A stretch of 64,000 bases of DNA from Candidatus Cryosericum septentrionale (GTDB lineage: Bacteria > Caldisericota > Caldisericia > Cryosericales > Cryosericaceae), in the NCBI RefSeq assembly GCF_003570995.1, contig NZ_QXIY01000033.1, forward strand, positions 22,393 to 86,392. Reading direction: 5' to 3'. The position numbers and the translations under genes are program-made. The notes below the pieces were generated by a model that was not told the DNA's origin, did no database searches, and saw only the letters and a list, made by a program, of their open reading frames with translations. This document shows, one piece after another, positions 35,235 to 43,864 of this stretch (the first letter of the stretch is position 1; every line of letters begins with the position of its first letter).

Positions 35235-36083
35235 ATGCTAGTAACAACAAAAAGAATATTAAATGATGCCAAAAAAGGTGGATATGCGGTAGGCGCCTTT
35301 AATGCGGAAAATGCCGAGATGGTTTGGGCCATTGTCAATGCTGCTGAGGAGCTAAACTCTCCGGTAATCGTCCAAACCACATCCTCTACCCTGAAATATT
35401 TTCCGCCTGTCTATTTTGCAAATATTGTGAAAGCGGCCGCGGCTATCGCCAGCGTGCCAGTGGCGATCCATCTTGATCATAGTGCCAGCTATGAACTGGC
35501 GAAGGCGTGTATCGACAGTGGTTACACATCGGTTATGATTGACGGGTCTGCGCTTTCCTACGAAGAAAATATAAGCGTTACACAAAAAGTATGTGCATAC
35601 GCGGAGAACTTCGGCGTTCCTGTGGAGGCGGAATTAGGAAAAATCGGTGGGAAAGAAGACGACACGGAATGCAGCGAAGATCAGTATACCGATCCCAATC
35701 AGGCGGTGAATTTTGTCGAGCGCACGGGGATTTCTTCTCTGGCCATAGCGATAGGTACCGCTCATGGTATTTATGCCAAAACACCAGAGTTGGATCTAAA
35801 CCATGTTGCGAATATCAGGAAGGTGGTTTCCATCCCTTTGGTCATGCATGGTGCCTCCGGTCTTTCTGACACTGTGATAAGAGATAGTGTAAAAAAAGGA
35901 ATATCAAAAATCAATTTTGCCACCGAGCTAAGAATTGCCTTTACCGATACGGTAAAGACTTATTTCGTAGAGTATCCTGGTGATATAGACCCTAAAAAAT
36001 ATATGGGTGCAGCCAGAGTTGCAGTAAAAGGGCTGGTAAAATCCAAAATGCTTGTATGTGGGAGCGCTGGAATGGCCAAATAA
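35235..36083 (+). CDS. kbaY: D-tagatose-1,6-bisphosphate aldolase, catalytic subunit (class II)
   Basis: A 282-residue class II zinc aldolase. Zinc ligands and active site are seen in VAIHLDHSASYE, VEAELGKIGGKEDD, AIAIGTAHGIY and LVMHGASGLSD. Fructose-bisphosphate aldolases share this fold, but pairing with kbaZ argues for the tagatose enzyme. It ends the island operon; a strong hairpin follows. Confidence 0.85.
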   Translation: MLVTTKRILNDAKKGGYAVGAFNAENAEMVWAIVNAAEELNSPVIVQTTSSTLKYFPPVYFANIVKAAAAIASVPVAIHLDHSASYELAKACIDSGYTSVMIDGSALSYEENISVTQKVCAYAENFGVPVEAELGKIGGKEDDTECSEDQYTDPNQAVNFVERTGISSLAIAIGTAHGIYAKTPELDLNHVANIRKVVSIPLVMHGASGLSDTVIRDSVKKGISKINFATELRIAFTDTVKTYFVEYPGDIDPKKYMGAARVAVKGLVKSKMLVCGSAGMAK

Positions 36084-36112
36084 CCGGATTACTGTTGCAG
36101 CCATAACTATAG

Positions 36113-36159
36113 GCTGCCAGTAACTCCTAACGCTTTATGCGCTAGGAGTTACTGGCAGC
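36113..36159. terminator. Large hairpin after kbaY
   Basis: Perfect 17-bp arms (36113-36129 beginning GCTGCCAG; 36143-36159 ending CTGGCAGC) enclose a 13-base loop that can itself pair CGC/GCG. There is no T-tract. It could be a bidirectional terminator or a mobile-element footprint. Confidence 0.55.
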
Positions 36160-36467
36160 TCATGTACAAGACAATGTACAACCAAAATTCAGCTCAAATT
36201 GAAAGACTATTTCAGTAAAGTCAATAAAAAAGAGGAGGATTGATATAGTTGTTATCGCATATATTTTCTATAGTTTTAAAGAAGTTAAGTACAGAGCAAA
36301 AGAATAACAAGTCAAAGAAAAAACCGTAGTTTGAGGCAGGTTGCTAGAGTTTTTTCTTTATATTGGACGAATTGTAAGATTAAGTGCAATACCTAAAAAA
36401 TAAAAAGTTCATGACATCTTTGTGTAAAATATAGGTAACCACACGCACAGCAACACGGAGGAATGTC
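36160..36467. other. AT-rich intergenic stretch
   Basis: About 300 bases between the hairpin and the IS481 remnant. No gene-like frame with a start signal is seen. Confidence 0.4.
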
Positions 36468-36902
36468 ATGAACTCCCGAATAGCGGCCATAACAAACCTA
36501 CCAAGGTTTCTACAGAAGTTGTAGAGAATCATCTTGCCAAGAAGGTTGTTCCAGTAAAGAGAGAGAATCCTTACCGATTGTGGAGCAAAGTCTACGACCT
36601 GGCATGAGGAAGCAGTACCAAACCACGAATTTGAGAAGACATGCAACAGACTTGGGATAAAGCACACCACGACCAAAGTAAAGCATCCCTGAACCAATGG
36701 TTACGGAGAGAGGCTCAATAAAACACTCTTAGACGAATTCTACGCTGTTGCCTTCTGAAAGAAGCGATATGAGCGTAGTGAGGAGTTGCAACCTGATCTG
36801 GATAATGTTATGGATTCTTACAACTACCGAAGAACACATCAGGGATACAACCTAAAAAAGAATGGTTTTAGAAAGCCAGCGGAAGCACACTTTTCGGAAG
36901 AC
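36468..36902 (+). pseudogene. Degenerate IS481-family transposase
   Basis: Translated piecewise, the stretch gives recognisable IS481 segments: EVVENHLAKKVVPVKRENPYRLWSKV in one frame, then NHEFEKTCNRLGIKHTTTK, KTLLDEFYAVAF, and YNYRRTHQGYNLKKN in others. Several in-frame stops (for example after YDLA and after AVAF) and frame changes make it non-functional. It marks the right edge of the AT-rich island. Confidence 0.7.
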
Positions 36903-36941
36903 TTGACATTAATAATTGACATTAATAATTGACATTAATAA
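36903..36941 (+). repeat. Three perfect 13-bp tandem repeats
   Basis: TTGACATTAATAA occurs three times without interruption (36903, 36916, 36929). Each unit contains a consensus -35 hexamer. It lies directly after the IS481 remnant and before the change to GC-rich sequence. Confidence 0.85.
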
Positions 36942-37284
36942 GCATAGTGCTAGCCTAAAAGCGGAATGAATCAGAGGCGAAAAGGGGGTGGAAGAAAATT
37001 TGACTTTTACCCATGATTCTGTTGAAACAGAGAACACAAATAAGGAGGTTCTGCAGCATCGATTTCTAGCCACATCTTGAAGCCAGGATACTTTCATGAT
37101 TCTGGCCATAAGGGGTTGCAATCGGTTGTAGCTGTCTGTTGTCGCGTGAAAGGCATGTGAGTGGAAGGTGATCGTGGAGCACAGTGGCGCGCAAGCGCTT
37201 CCCGGGCTTCGATGAATGAGATGCTAAAGACTGATGAACGTTCTCTTGGAGGTATTACGGTATCCTGGTGAGGAGGTTTTGTCC
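36942..37284. other. Island-to-chromosome transition, no gene
   Basis: Base composition shifts from AT-rich to GC-rich around 37100-37200. No coding frame with start signals is evident before the EIICD gene. Control of the PTS operon probably lies here but I cannot place a promoter with confidence. Confidence 0.4.
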
Positions 37285-38898
37285 ATGGCTAACGGTTACG
37301 GTATCGGAATTGCACTGATTCTGGCGATCTGGTCGTACATTCAGATTATTGCCCTGCTGGGTCCTGCCTGGCTGCTCTCTGACCCGGTTGTTAGTGGGCT
37401 GTTTGTTGGTGCCGTTGTTGGAAACATTCCTTTGGGTCTTGGCATCGGCGGGACTCTGGAGCTGATGTCACTCGGTCTGTGGTCATACGGTGGTGCGACG
37501 ATCCCTGACTACACCACGGGCGCTATCGTCGGCACAGCCTTCGCTGCACTGTCCAAGTTAGCCCCGACAGAGGCAATGGCAGCTGGCTTGGCCGTCGCAG
37601 TCCCTGTTTCGCTGTTCATGACTCAGCTCGACGTCCTCAGCCGTTCGTTGACCACTGTGTTTATCCATGGAGCGGACCGTGCCGTGGAGAAGCAGGACGA
37701 TGCTGCTTTCTCGGGGTGGCATCTGTGGGGTCAGCTTCCATGGGGTCTCTCTCGTGCCATTCCCGTCTTCTTTGCTGTGTGGCTCGGCTCAGGGCCCATT
37801 CAAGTCCTCATCAACAACATCCCGGCCTGGCTGACCCGCGGCCTGGGTACCATGGGCCACATCCTGCCGGCTCTCGGTTTTGGCATCTTGCTGACCTTCC
37901 TGCCCATCGAGAAGTGGTGGTCGTTCTTTGTTCTGGGCTTTGTCATGTTCGCGTACCTGAACGTTCCGCTGGTTGGCATCGCGCTTGCTGCCTTGGCGGT
38001 GGTCATCATCTACTTCTCGCTCAAGCCCGTCCAGACTGGTGAGCAGCAGGCTGAAGAAGCCACCGCTGCGAAGGTCGAGGAAACCAAGAGCCCTGTCACG
38101 CATGGAGATCTCGTCAAGGCCATGTGGCGGCACAACCTGACTCTGCAGCTTTCCTGGAACTATGAGCGCATGCAGGCCCTTGGCTATGCGTGGTCCATTG
38201 CGCCCATCCTCAAGAAGGTGTTTCCGAAGAAGGATGAATACTTTGCAGCTCTCAAGCGTCATATGGTGTTCTACAACACGCACCCCTTTGTCGGTGGGCC
38301 GGTGATTTTTGGTGCCGACTGTGCTCTTGAGGAAAAGAGGCAGCCTGCGGTGGGCGACAGCCTGAAGGTTTCCCTGATGGGTCCCTTCGCAGCCATCGGC
38401 GACACCGTCAACGGTATTCTGGTGAGGCCTATCTTCGCCGTGTTTGCAGGGTCGCTGGCTCTCCGGGGCAGTGTCGGCGGTGCCTGGCTCATGCTGCTCC
38501 TTGGCTTCATCTGGTTCTACCAGGAATTCCCTGAATTCTGGCTTGGCTACAAGCAGGGTCTCGGCCTTGTACGGCAAGTCAGCAGCGGCGCTATCACCCG
38601 TATCGTCGACATAGCCAGCACAGCGGCTCTGTTCATCATGGGTGGCTTCATCCCGAGCATTCTGGCGGGAGTGAAGACTCCTCTCGAGATCACCAAGCAT
38701 GTCATGATCGAGGGCAAAGACGTTGTCCAATCCGTCAAGATCCAGGACACCTTCGACAAGATCCTTCCGTATATGTTGCCGTTGGCTCTTGTGTTCTGTG
38801 TCTACTGGCTGCTGAAGAAGAAGCATTGGACCAACCTTCAGGTTCTGCTTCTTCTGGCTGCCGCCGGGATCATTCTGGGAGCTTTCAAGATTTTGTAG
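37285..38898 (+). CDS. Mannose-family PTS permease, fused EIIC-EIID
   Basis: A 537-residue protein from ATG 37285, with GAGGAGG upstream. Residues 1-255 are a ManY-like EIIC (VVSGLFVGAVVGNIPLGLGIGGTLELMSLG, PDYTTGAIVGTAFAAL). A charged linker of about 30 residues (EEATAAKVEETKSP) leads to a ManZ-like EIID (LVKAMWRHNLTLQLSWNYERMQALGYAWSI, HMVFYNTHPFVGGPVIFG, MGPFAAIGDTVNGILV). In characterised mannose-type systems EIIC and EIID are separate proteins of one complex. The fusion is a single continuous frame. EIIA and EIIB follow, so the complex is complete. Confidence 0.88.
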   Translation: MANGYGIGIALILAIWSYIQIIALLGPAWLLSDPVVSGLFVGAVVGNIPLGLGIGGTLELMSLGLWSYGGATIPDYTTGAIVGTAFAALSKLAPTEAMAAGLAVAVPVSLFMTQLDVLSRSLTTVFIHGADRAVEKQDDAAFSGWHLWGQLPWGLSRAIPVFFAVWLGSGPIQVLINNIPAWLTRGLGTMGHILPALGFGILLTFLPIEKWWSFFVLGFVMFAYLNVPLVGIALAALAVVIIYFSLKPVQTGEQQAEEATAAKVEETKSPVTHGDLVKAMWRHNLTLQLSWNYERMQALGYAWSIAPILKKVFPKKDEYFAALKRHMVFYNTHPFVGGPVIFGADCALEEKRQPAVGDSLKVSLMGPFAAIGDTVNGILVRPIFAVFAGSLALRGSVGGAWLMLLLGFIWFYQEFPEFWLGYKQGLGLVRQVSSGAITRIVDIASTAALFIMGGFIPSILAGVKTPLEITKHVMIEGKDVVQSVKIQDTFDKILPYMLPLALVFCVYWLLKKKHWTNLQVLLLLAAAGIILGAFKIL

Positions 38899-38964
38899 TC
38901 GTATTTTCATACCGAAATGTCGTCCCGGGCTGCGTAGGCAGCCGGGATCGGAAAGGAATCCATT

Positions 38965-39414
38965 ATGATTGGAATCGTCGTTGTTACCCACGGAGAGCTT
39001 GCTGGTGGCATTGCAAGTGCCGTCACGCTCATTGCGGGACCCCAGGAACAGTTCGAGACTGTAGCGCTTCGTGAGGGAGACAGTATCGATGGACTCAAGG
39101 AACGCATCCAGACGGCCATTGACAAAACGGACACGGGTTCGGGCTCGTTGTTGTTCGTGGATATGCTGGGAGCATCTCCTTCCAATGCTGCGGCGTACCT
39201 CGTGACTGACCGTGTAGAGATCATTACAGGGGTGAACCTGCCGATGATCCTTGAGATTCTGGCTGTCCGAGGCGACATGACACTGACCGATGTTGCAGAA
39301 ATGGCCATGAATGCAGGCAAGGAGTCTATCCAGAGTTTGAGTGCAATAATGCGTCAAGCATTGAACAATAATCCGGGTCACAATGATATGGGTGCAGCAC
39401 CATCTTCAACCTGA
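38965..39414 (+). CDS. PTS EIIA, mannose family
   Basis: A 149-residue EIIA-Man domain with the active His in IVVVTHGELAGG (His9) and LFVDMLGASPSNAA. It takes phosphate from HPr and gives it to the EIIB encoded 12 bases downstream. GGAAAGGA precedes the ATG. Confidence 0.9.
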   Translation: MIGIVVVTHGELAGGIASAVTLIAGPQEQFETVALREGDSIDGLKERIQTAIDKTDTGSGSLLFVDMLGASPSNAAAYLVTDRVEIITGVNLPMILEILAVRGDMTLTDVAEMAMNAGKESIQSLSAIMRQALNNNPGHNDMGAAPSST

Positions 39415-39426
39415 TAGGAGCGAATC

Positions 39427-39918
39427 ATGGCATTCTTTCTACACATTGACAATCGTCTTATTCATGGACAGGTTACCGTAACCTGGTGCAGCTATTATGG
39501 CGCCAAGCGTATTATTGTTGCCGACGACAAGGTCGCAGCCGATCCGATTCAGCGCATTGTGCTGCCGCAGGCCGCGCGTGGGCTCCCAACTTCGGTCGTC
39601 ACTATTGCAGATGGTTTGAAGCTGCTGTCTTCGATGGATCCTGCCCATGAAAATGTTCTTATCATTGCGCGCAATGCACAGGGTGCACTGGCACTTATGG
39701 AGGGTGGGCTCAAGCCGAAGAGCATCAATGTCGGCAATCAGGCTCCGGTCCAGGGGACGAAGTATGTGATGGTTCTACCGTGGATAGCTGTGACCAGGGA
39801 GGACGCTGAGGCGTTCAAGGCTATTGGGGATATGGGCTACAAGATTACGCCCCAGCGCAGCGGCAGTGACCGTGCGCTGGACCTGGTCGAACTTCTCCGA
39901 AAGAAGGGCTTGCTGTAG
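39427..39918 (+). CDS. PTS EIIB, mannose family
   Basis: A 163-residue EIIB with the phospho-His in HIDNRLIHGQVTVTW (His14) and the VADDKVAADPIQR segment. It phosphorylates the sugar bound by the EIICD permease. Cargo is probably an amino sugar, judging from nagA and SIS genes downstream. Confidence 0.9.
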   Translation: MAFFLHIDNRLIHGQVTVTWCSYYGAKRIIVADDKVAADPIQRIVLPQAARGLPTSVVTIADGLKLLSSMDPAHENVLIIARNAQGALALMEGGLKPKSINVGNQAPVQGTKYVMVLPWIAVTREDAEAFKAIGDMGYKITPQRSGSDRALDLVELLRKKGLL

Positions 39919-39965
39919 ACTGACCGCTGTCGGCAGGAACAGCGGATACGAATTGGGAGGTTTGT

Positions 39966-40667
39966 ATGGCACTGGAATTCTTTGACAAGATCGAGGAACT
40001 GATTCCTGTCCTGAAGCAGGAAGAGGGCAACATGCGCAAGGCAGGCCATATTGTTGCGCAGAGCATTATGGGCGGCGGAATCCTGCAGGCGTTTGGCAGC
40101 GGGCATTCTGCATCTGTTGCCGTCGAGATTTGTGGGCGCGCGGGCGGCCTTATTCCATCCAAACAGGTCAAGGAACTATCGGGCGGCCATTATGAACGCA
40201 TCGAAGGCGTGGGAACGACATTCGCCGAGATATGGGACATCCGGAACAACGATTGTCTGTTTATCATCAGCAACTCGGGCCGGAATCCTCTGATCATCGA
40301 GATGGCAATGGTTGCACGGTCGATTGGCATACCGGTCATTGCCGTCACCGCTCTCGAGGTTGGCAAACACAGTACGTCGCGCCATTCCAGTGGCAAGATG
40401 CTGTGGCAACTTGCAGACGTCATCCTGGACAATCACAGTGTCGAAGGGGATGCTACTATCGAACTTCCGGGTCTTCCTACCAAGATCGCCGGAACGTCGA
40501 GCATCAGTTCAGACATCCTGGTCGATTAGACGATGGTCTTTGCTATCCGCGAGATGTTGGAGGCTGGCTACGTTCCACCCGTGTTCATGAGCGCCAACGT
40601 GGACGGGGGCCCTGAATTCAACAAGCAGTACACAGCCAAGTACGCAGACCGCCTGTACCGTGTCTGA
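39966..40667 (+). pseudogene. UPF0309 SIS-domain protein with in-frame amber codon
   Basis: The reading frame encodes FGSGHSASVAVEICGRAGG, FIISNSGRNPLIIEMAMV, KHSTSRHSSGKML, then ILVD, a TAG at 40527-40529, and continues in the same frame with TMVFAIREML and VFMSANVDGGPEFN to TGA at 40665-40667. In the paralogues the TAG position holds Ser or Ala, so a TCG-to-TAG change explains it. The truncated 187-residue form lacks the C-terminal about 45 residues. GGGAGG precedes the ATG. Sequencing error or readthrough are alternatives. Confidence 0.75.
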
Positions 40668-41805
40668 GCAAATGCAGCCGGTTCGGCTTGGCCTTGCGGG
40701 AACTGGTTTCATCGGCCGCATCCACTGGATGTGTTATCGGGCACTGCCCGGGATGTACGCAGAAGTTCCGGCGCGAGTCATGTTTGACACGGTCTATACG
40801 TCGCACCCGAATGAGGCTGATCGGTTCGAGTTTTCGCGAGCCCTCCCTTATGAATCCGTGCCTTCGACGTGCGCCCAGATCGACATGCTGGACGTGTGCA
40901 CCCCAAACGCTGAGCATCGCGTTCTTGTTGAGGCAGCTGTCGCGGCACATGTCCCTGTCTACTGTGAGAAACCGGTCGACCTGAATGGCGAGCTCACGCT
41001 TGAACTGGCCCGGAAGGCAGACGATGCGGGGATCTTCAACCAGACTGCCCTCGTGTATCGCTTCCTTCCTGCTATGGCGGCTGCGCGCGCGATCGTTCGA
41101 GCGGGCGTCATCGGCAATGTCGTGACATGGAGGGCTGTCCTGCTGCATGCCAGTTATCTCAACACCCAGCGAGCAATGACGTGGCGCTTGAGTCGCAAGG
41201 AATCTGGTGGTGGTGCGCTCGTCGATCTGGGTCTTCATATGGTCGACGCTGTGCGCATGGTCGTCGGCGAATTCGAAGCAGTGCGCTGCGTGACCAGAAC
41301 TGTCGTTGGTGAGCGTCCCAGTACGGGAGCCCCAGATGAAATGTCCCGTGTCGACGTGGACGACTGGGCACTGGTCACTGCAGACCTGGTAAATGGCAGC
41401 ACGGGAACGATTGAGGTTTCCCGGGTACACGCCGGGCGTGAAGGAACCTTTGCCTTTGAGGTCTTTGGAACGAAGGGTTCTGTGTCAATCGATCTTCAGC
41501 GCGGGCGAGTGGTCGTCGTGGATGCGGCTTCGCGTGACGTCACGCAGGACGTCATCCTGGACGACCCGTGGGTAACGTATCTGAAGACTGCGTTTCCAAG
41601 TTCGAAAATGTCGATGGGACTCATGTGTGACATGCATGCTGCGAGCATCTATACATTTCTGGACGGTTGTACGGGCGGCGATGTTGGGTTTCCGGCCCGC
41701 CCGACTCTTGCGGAGGCCGGCTGGACACATCGCATAGTCGATGCCTGCTATCAATCTGCCGACACGGGCAACCGGGTTGACGTGCAACGTTCCCAGGCGT
41801 CCTGA
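40660..41805 (+). CDS. Gfo/Idh/MocA-family oxidoreductase
   Basis: A 381-residue NAD(P)-dependent sugar or cyclitol dehydrogenase. The N-terminal Rossmann motif is LGLAGTGFIGRIH; the catalytic-type Lys is in VPVYCEKPVDLN; then GGALVDLGLHMVDAV. Start at GTG 40660 overlaps the preceding stop; ATG 40672 is possible. In the amino-sugar operon it may oxidise or epimerise a sugar intermediate; substrate unknown. Confidence 0.85.
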   Translation: MSEQMQPVRLGLAGTGFIGRIHWMCYRALPGMYAEVPARVMFDTVYTSHPNEADRFEFSRALPYESVPSTCAQIDMLDVCTPNAEHRVLVEAAVAAHVPVYCEKPVDLNGELTLELARKADDAGIFNQTALVYRFLPAMAAARAIVRAGVIGNVVTWRAVLLHASYLNTQRAMTWRLSRKESGGGALVDLGLHMVDAVRMVVGEFEAVRCVTRTVVGERPSTGAPDEMSRVDVDDWALVTADLVNGSTGTIEVSRVHAGREGTFAFEVFGTKGSVSIDLQRGRVVVVDAASRDVTQDVILDDPWVTYLKTAFPSSKMSMGLMCDMHAASIYTFLDGCTGGDVGFPARPTLAEAGWTHRIVDACYQSADTGNRVDVQRSQAS

Positions 41806-41854
41806 CTGGAGCCGGGGTTCTTTCATGTCCTGTTGTGTTCGAAAGGAGAAGACC

Positions 41855-43009
41855 ATGAACATACTGGCATCTTCGCACTATGTCATCAAGACCGACCGTC
41901 TTTTTACACCCGATGAACTGCGTGGTACGTTCTGGGTCGAAATTGAGGCTGGCCGGATCAAACACACTCTCACGGAACAACCTTCTGGGATTGAAGTTCT
42001 CGATGCGACGGGTTTCCTTGTTGCTCCCGGCTTCATTGACGTCCATATTCACGGGTACGGCGGGCACGACATCATGGAAGCGAGCAGCGAAGCTCTCGAG
42101 TGTATGGCGACAGGCCTGCCACATGCCGGCGTCACGTCATTTCTGCCGACGACCGTGGGCGCGCGCATTGCCACTCTCCAGCACGTCATGACAACCTTGA
42201 GTTCCAAGCTGGCAACCGTCGAGGGGGCGAGACCTCTGGGGTGGCATCTGGAGGGACCATTCCTGAATGAAAAAATGCCAGGGGCCATGAATCCCGAGGA
42301 TTTCGAGATACCGACCATTGCGAATGCCGAAGCATTGCTTGACAGTGGTCCCGTCACGCTGATGGCCATGGCGCCTGAGCGCGAGGGGGCGATCCCGGTC
42401 ATCGAGTATCTTGTCAGCCGGGGCGTGCATGTCTCCATTGGCCACACAGATACGGATTTTGAGCATGCTGTTGCGGGGATCGCCGCCGGCGCCACATCTA
42501 TGAATCATCTCTTTAATGTGATGCGACCATTGCTTCATCGCGAACCAGGTCCTGTGGGTGCTGCGTTCCTCTACGATGTCTATCTTCAGTTCATAGCTGA
42601 CGGTGTGCATACTCATCCTGCCACGATTGCACTGGTGAGCCGGTATCTCAAGGAGCGGCTCGTGCTTATTTCTGATTCTATCCTTGCTGCAGGACTGGGC
42701 ATTCAGGGTGAGTTCGTTTTCTTCAATGGACTGAAGGTGACGGTGGACGAAACCTCAGTGCGGCTCCCTGGTGGGCGCCTTGCGGGTTCCATTCTGACGT
42801 TGGATCGGGCCGTCCGCAACGTGGTCAACATCGGCGGCCTTGATCTTGCGAGTGCTTTCCGCGCTGCAGGTCAGAACCCTGCCCGTTCCATAGGTGTGAC
42901 CGAACGAGGCATTATCCGGCCGGGAGCCGTTGCGGACATTGTTATCCTGACTCCTGACCTTCATGTCTCTTCCACGATCTGCGAGGGCAGCGTGGTCTAC
43001 AGCGCGTAG
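41855..43009 (+). CDS. nagA: N-acetylhexosamine-6-phosphate deacetylase (native copy)
   Basis: A 384-residue amidohydrolase with FIDVHIHGYGGHD, WHLEGPFLNEKMPGA, IGHTDTDFEHA, NHLFNVMRPLLHREPG and the catalytic Asp in LVLISDSILAAG. ATG 41855 follows GAAAGGAG. It is GC-rich like its neighbours and is not a recent duplicate of the AT-rich nagA at 28 kb. It acts on the phosphorylated amino sugar delivered by the EIICD-A-B system. Confidence 0.9.
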   Translation: MNILASSHYVIKTDRLFTPDELRGTFWVEIEAGRIKHTLTEQPSGIEVLDATGFLVAPGFIDVHIHGYGGHDIMEASSEALECMATGLPHAGVTSFLPTTVGARIATLQHVMTTLSSKLATVEGARPLGWHLEGPFLNEKMPGAMNPEDFEIPTIANAEALLDSGPVTLMAMAPEREGAIPVIEYLVSRGVHVSIGHTDTDFEHAVAGIAAGATSMNHLFNVMRPLLHREPGPVGAAFLYDVYLQFIADGVHTHPATIALVSRYLKERLVLISDSILAAGLGIQGEFVFFNGLKVTVDETSVRLPGGRLAGSILTLDRAVRNVVNIGGLDLASAFRAAGQNPARSIGVTERGIIRPGAVADIVILTPDLHVSSTICEGSVVYSA

Positions 43010-43013
43010 GGCC

Positions 43014-43850
43014 GTGGCGGCAATCCAGAAGCTCATTGCCTGCGACCTTGATGGGACGCTGCTGGACAGCCATTCACTCATTACCGAGGAAACGATTGCT
43101 GGATTGAGGGCTGCCCTGGTTCCCGGGGTAGAATTCACCATCTGCTCCGGCCGGGAACAGTTCTCGATTATGCGGTTCGTTGAGCAGCTGGGGATCATCC
43201 ACGTGCCGATCATCAGTGAAACCGGCGCCGTCATCCAGGATCCGTTTGATGGGCACATCATTGCTGAGTGGAATCTCGCAGGTTCTGTCGTAGGAGGAGT
43301 CCTCGACCTTCTGCAACGTAGCTCATACGATTTCAACTTTTTTCTGTTGAAAGGCAAGGACGTCGTGCTCTACAAGAATGCCGCCGCACCCTTCTTCCTG
43401 CAGAACACGCCATATGTGGAGCTGAATTCGCGTTTTGAGGATATTGGGGTCTGGAAGACTCACGATATGGAGGGCTATCGTAAGATTGCCATCCGGTGTC
43501 ACCCGGAGGAGACGGACGCCCTCGAGTTGGACTTGGAGCACGCACTTGGGGTCACTGCGACGGTCATGAAGGCTGACGCAAACTGTATCGACGTCATGGG
43601 AGCAGGTGTCAACAAAGGCAGCGCCGTCTCAACCTTGTCCTCCATGCTTGGCGTAGAGATGAAGAGCGTCATGGTTCTGGGTGACAATGAGACAGACGCC
43701 AGCATGTTCAAGGTTGCAGGCGTTTCCGTAGCTATGGCCAACGGCGATCCCCAGGTGATTCGTATGGCTCGGTACGTGGCTCCGTCGAACGATGAACACG
43801 GCGTCGTTGCCGCTGTTCAACGATTTGTGAGCGGCGAGTATCACGCCTGA
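43014..43850 (+). CDS. Cof-type HAD sugar phosphatase (first of pair)
   Basis: A 278-residue HAD hydrolase: motif I LIACDLDGTLLDSHS, motif II ICSGRE, motif III in MKADANCIDVMGAGVNKGSA, motif IV VMVLGDNETDASMF. Start GTG 43014, five bases after the nagA stop. A cap of the C2B (Cof) type fills the middle. Such enzymes dephosphorylate sugar phosphates. The next gene is a paralogue. Confidence 0.85.
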   Translation: MAAIQKLIACDLDGTLLDSHSLITEETIAGLRAALVPGVEFTICSGREQFSIMRFVEQLGIIHVPIISETGAVIQDPFDGHIIAEWNLAGSVVGGVLDLLQRSSYDFNFFLLKGKDVVLYKNAAAPFFLQNTPYVELNSRFEDIGVWKTHDMEGYRKIAIRCHPEETDALELDLEHALGVTATVMKADANCIDVMGAGVNKGSAVSTLSSMLGVEMKSVMVLGDNETDASMFKVAGVSVAMANGDPQVIRMARYVAPSNDEHGVVAAVQRFVSGEYHA

Positions 43851-43864
43851 ACCAGAGGTCCTGG

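Noticed and set aside
37789..39381. 530-codon open frame on the minus strand
   Set aside because: It is the antisense of the EIICD and EIIA genes, created by their codon bias; it has no start signals and no family similarity.
40527..40529. Pyrrolysine insertion at the in-frame TAG
   Set aside because: Paralogues have Ser or Ala here, there is no methylamine context and no pyl gene. A point mutation is simpler.
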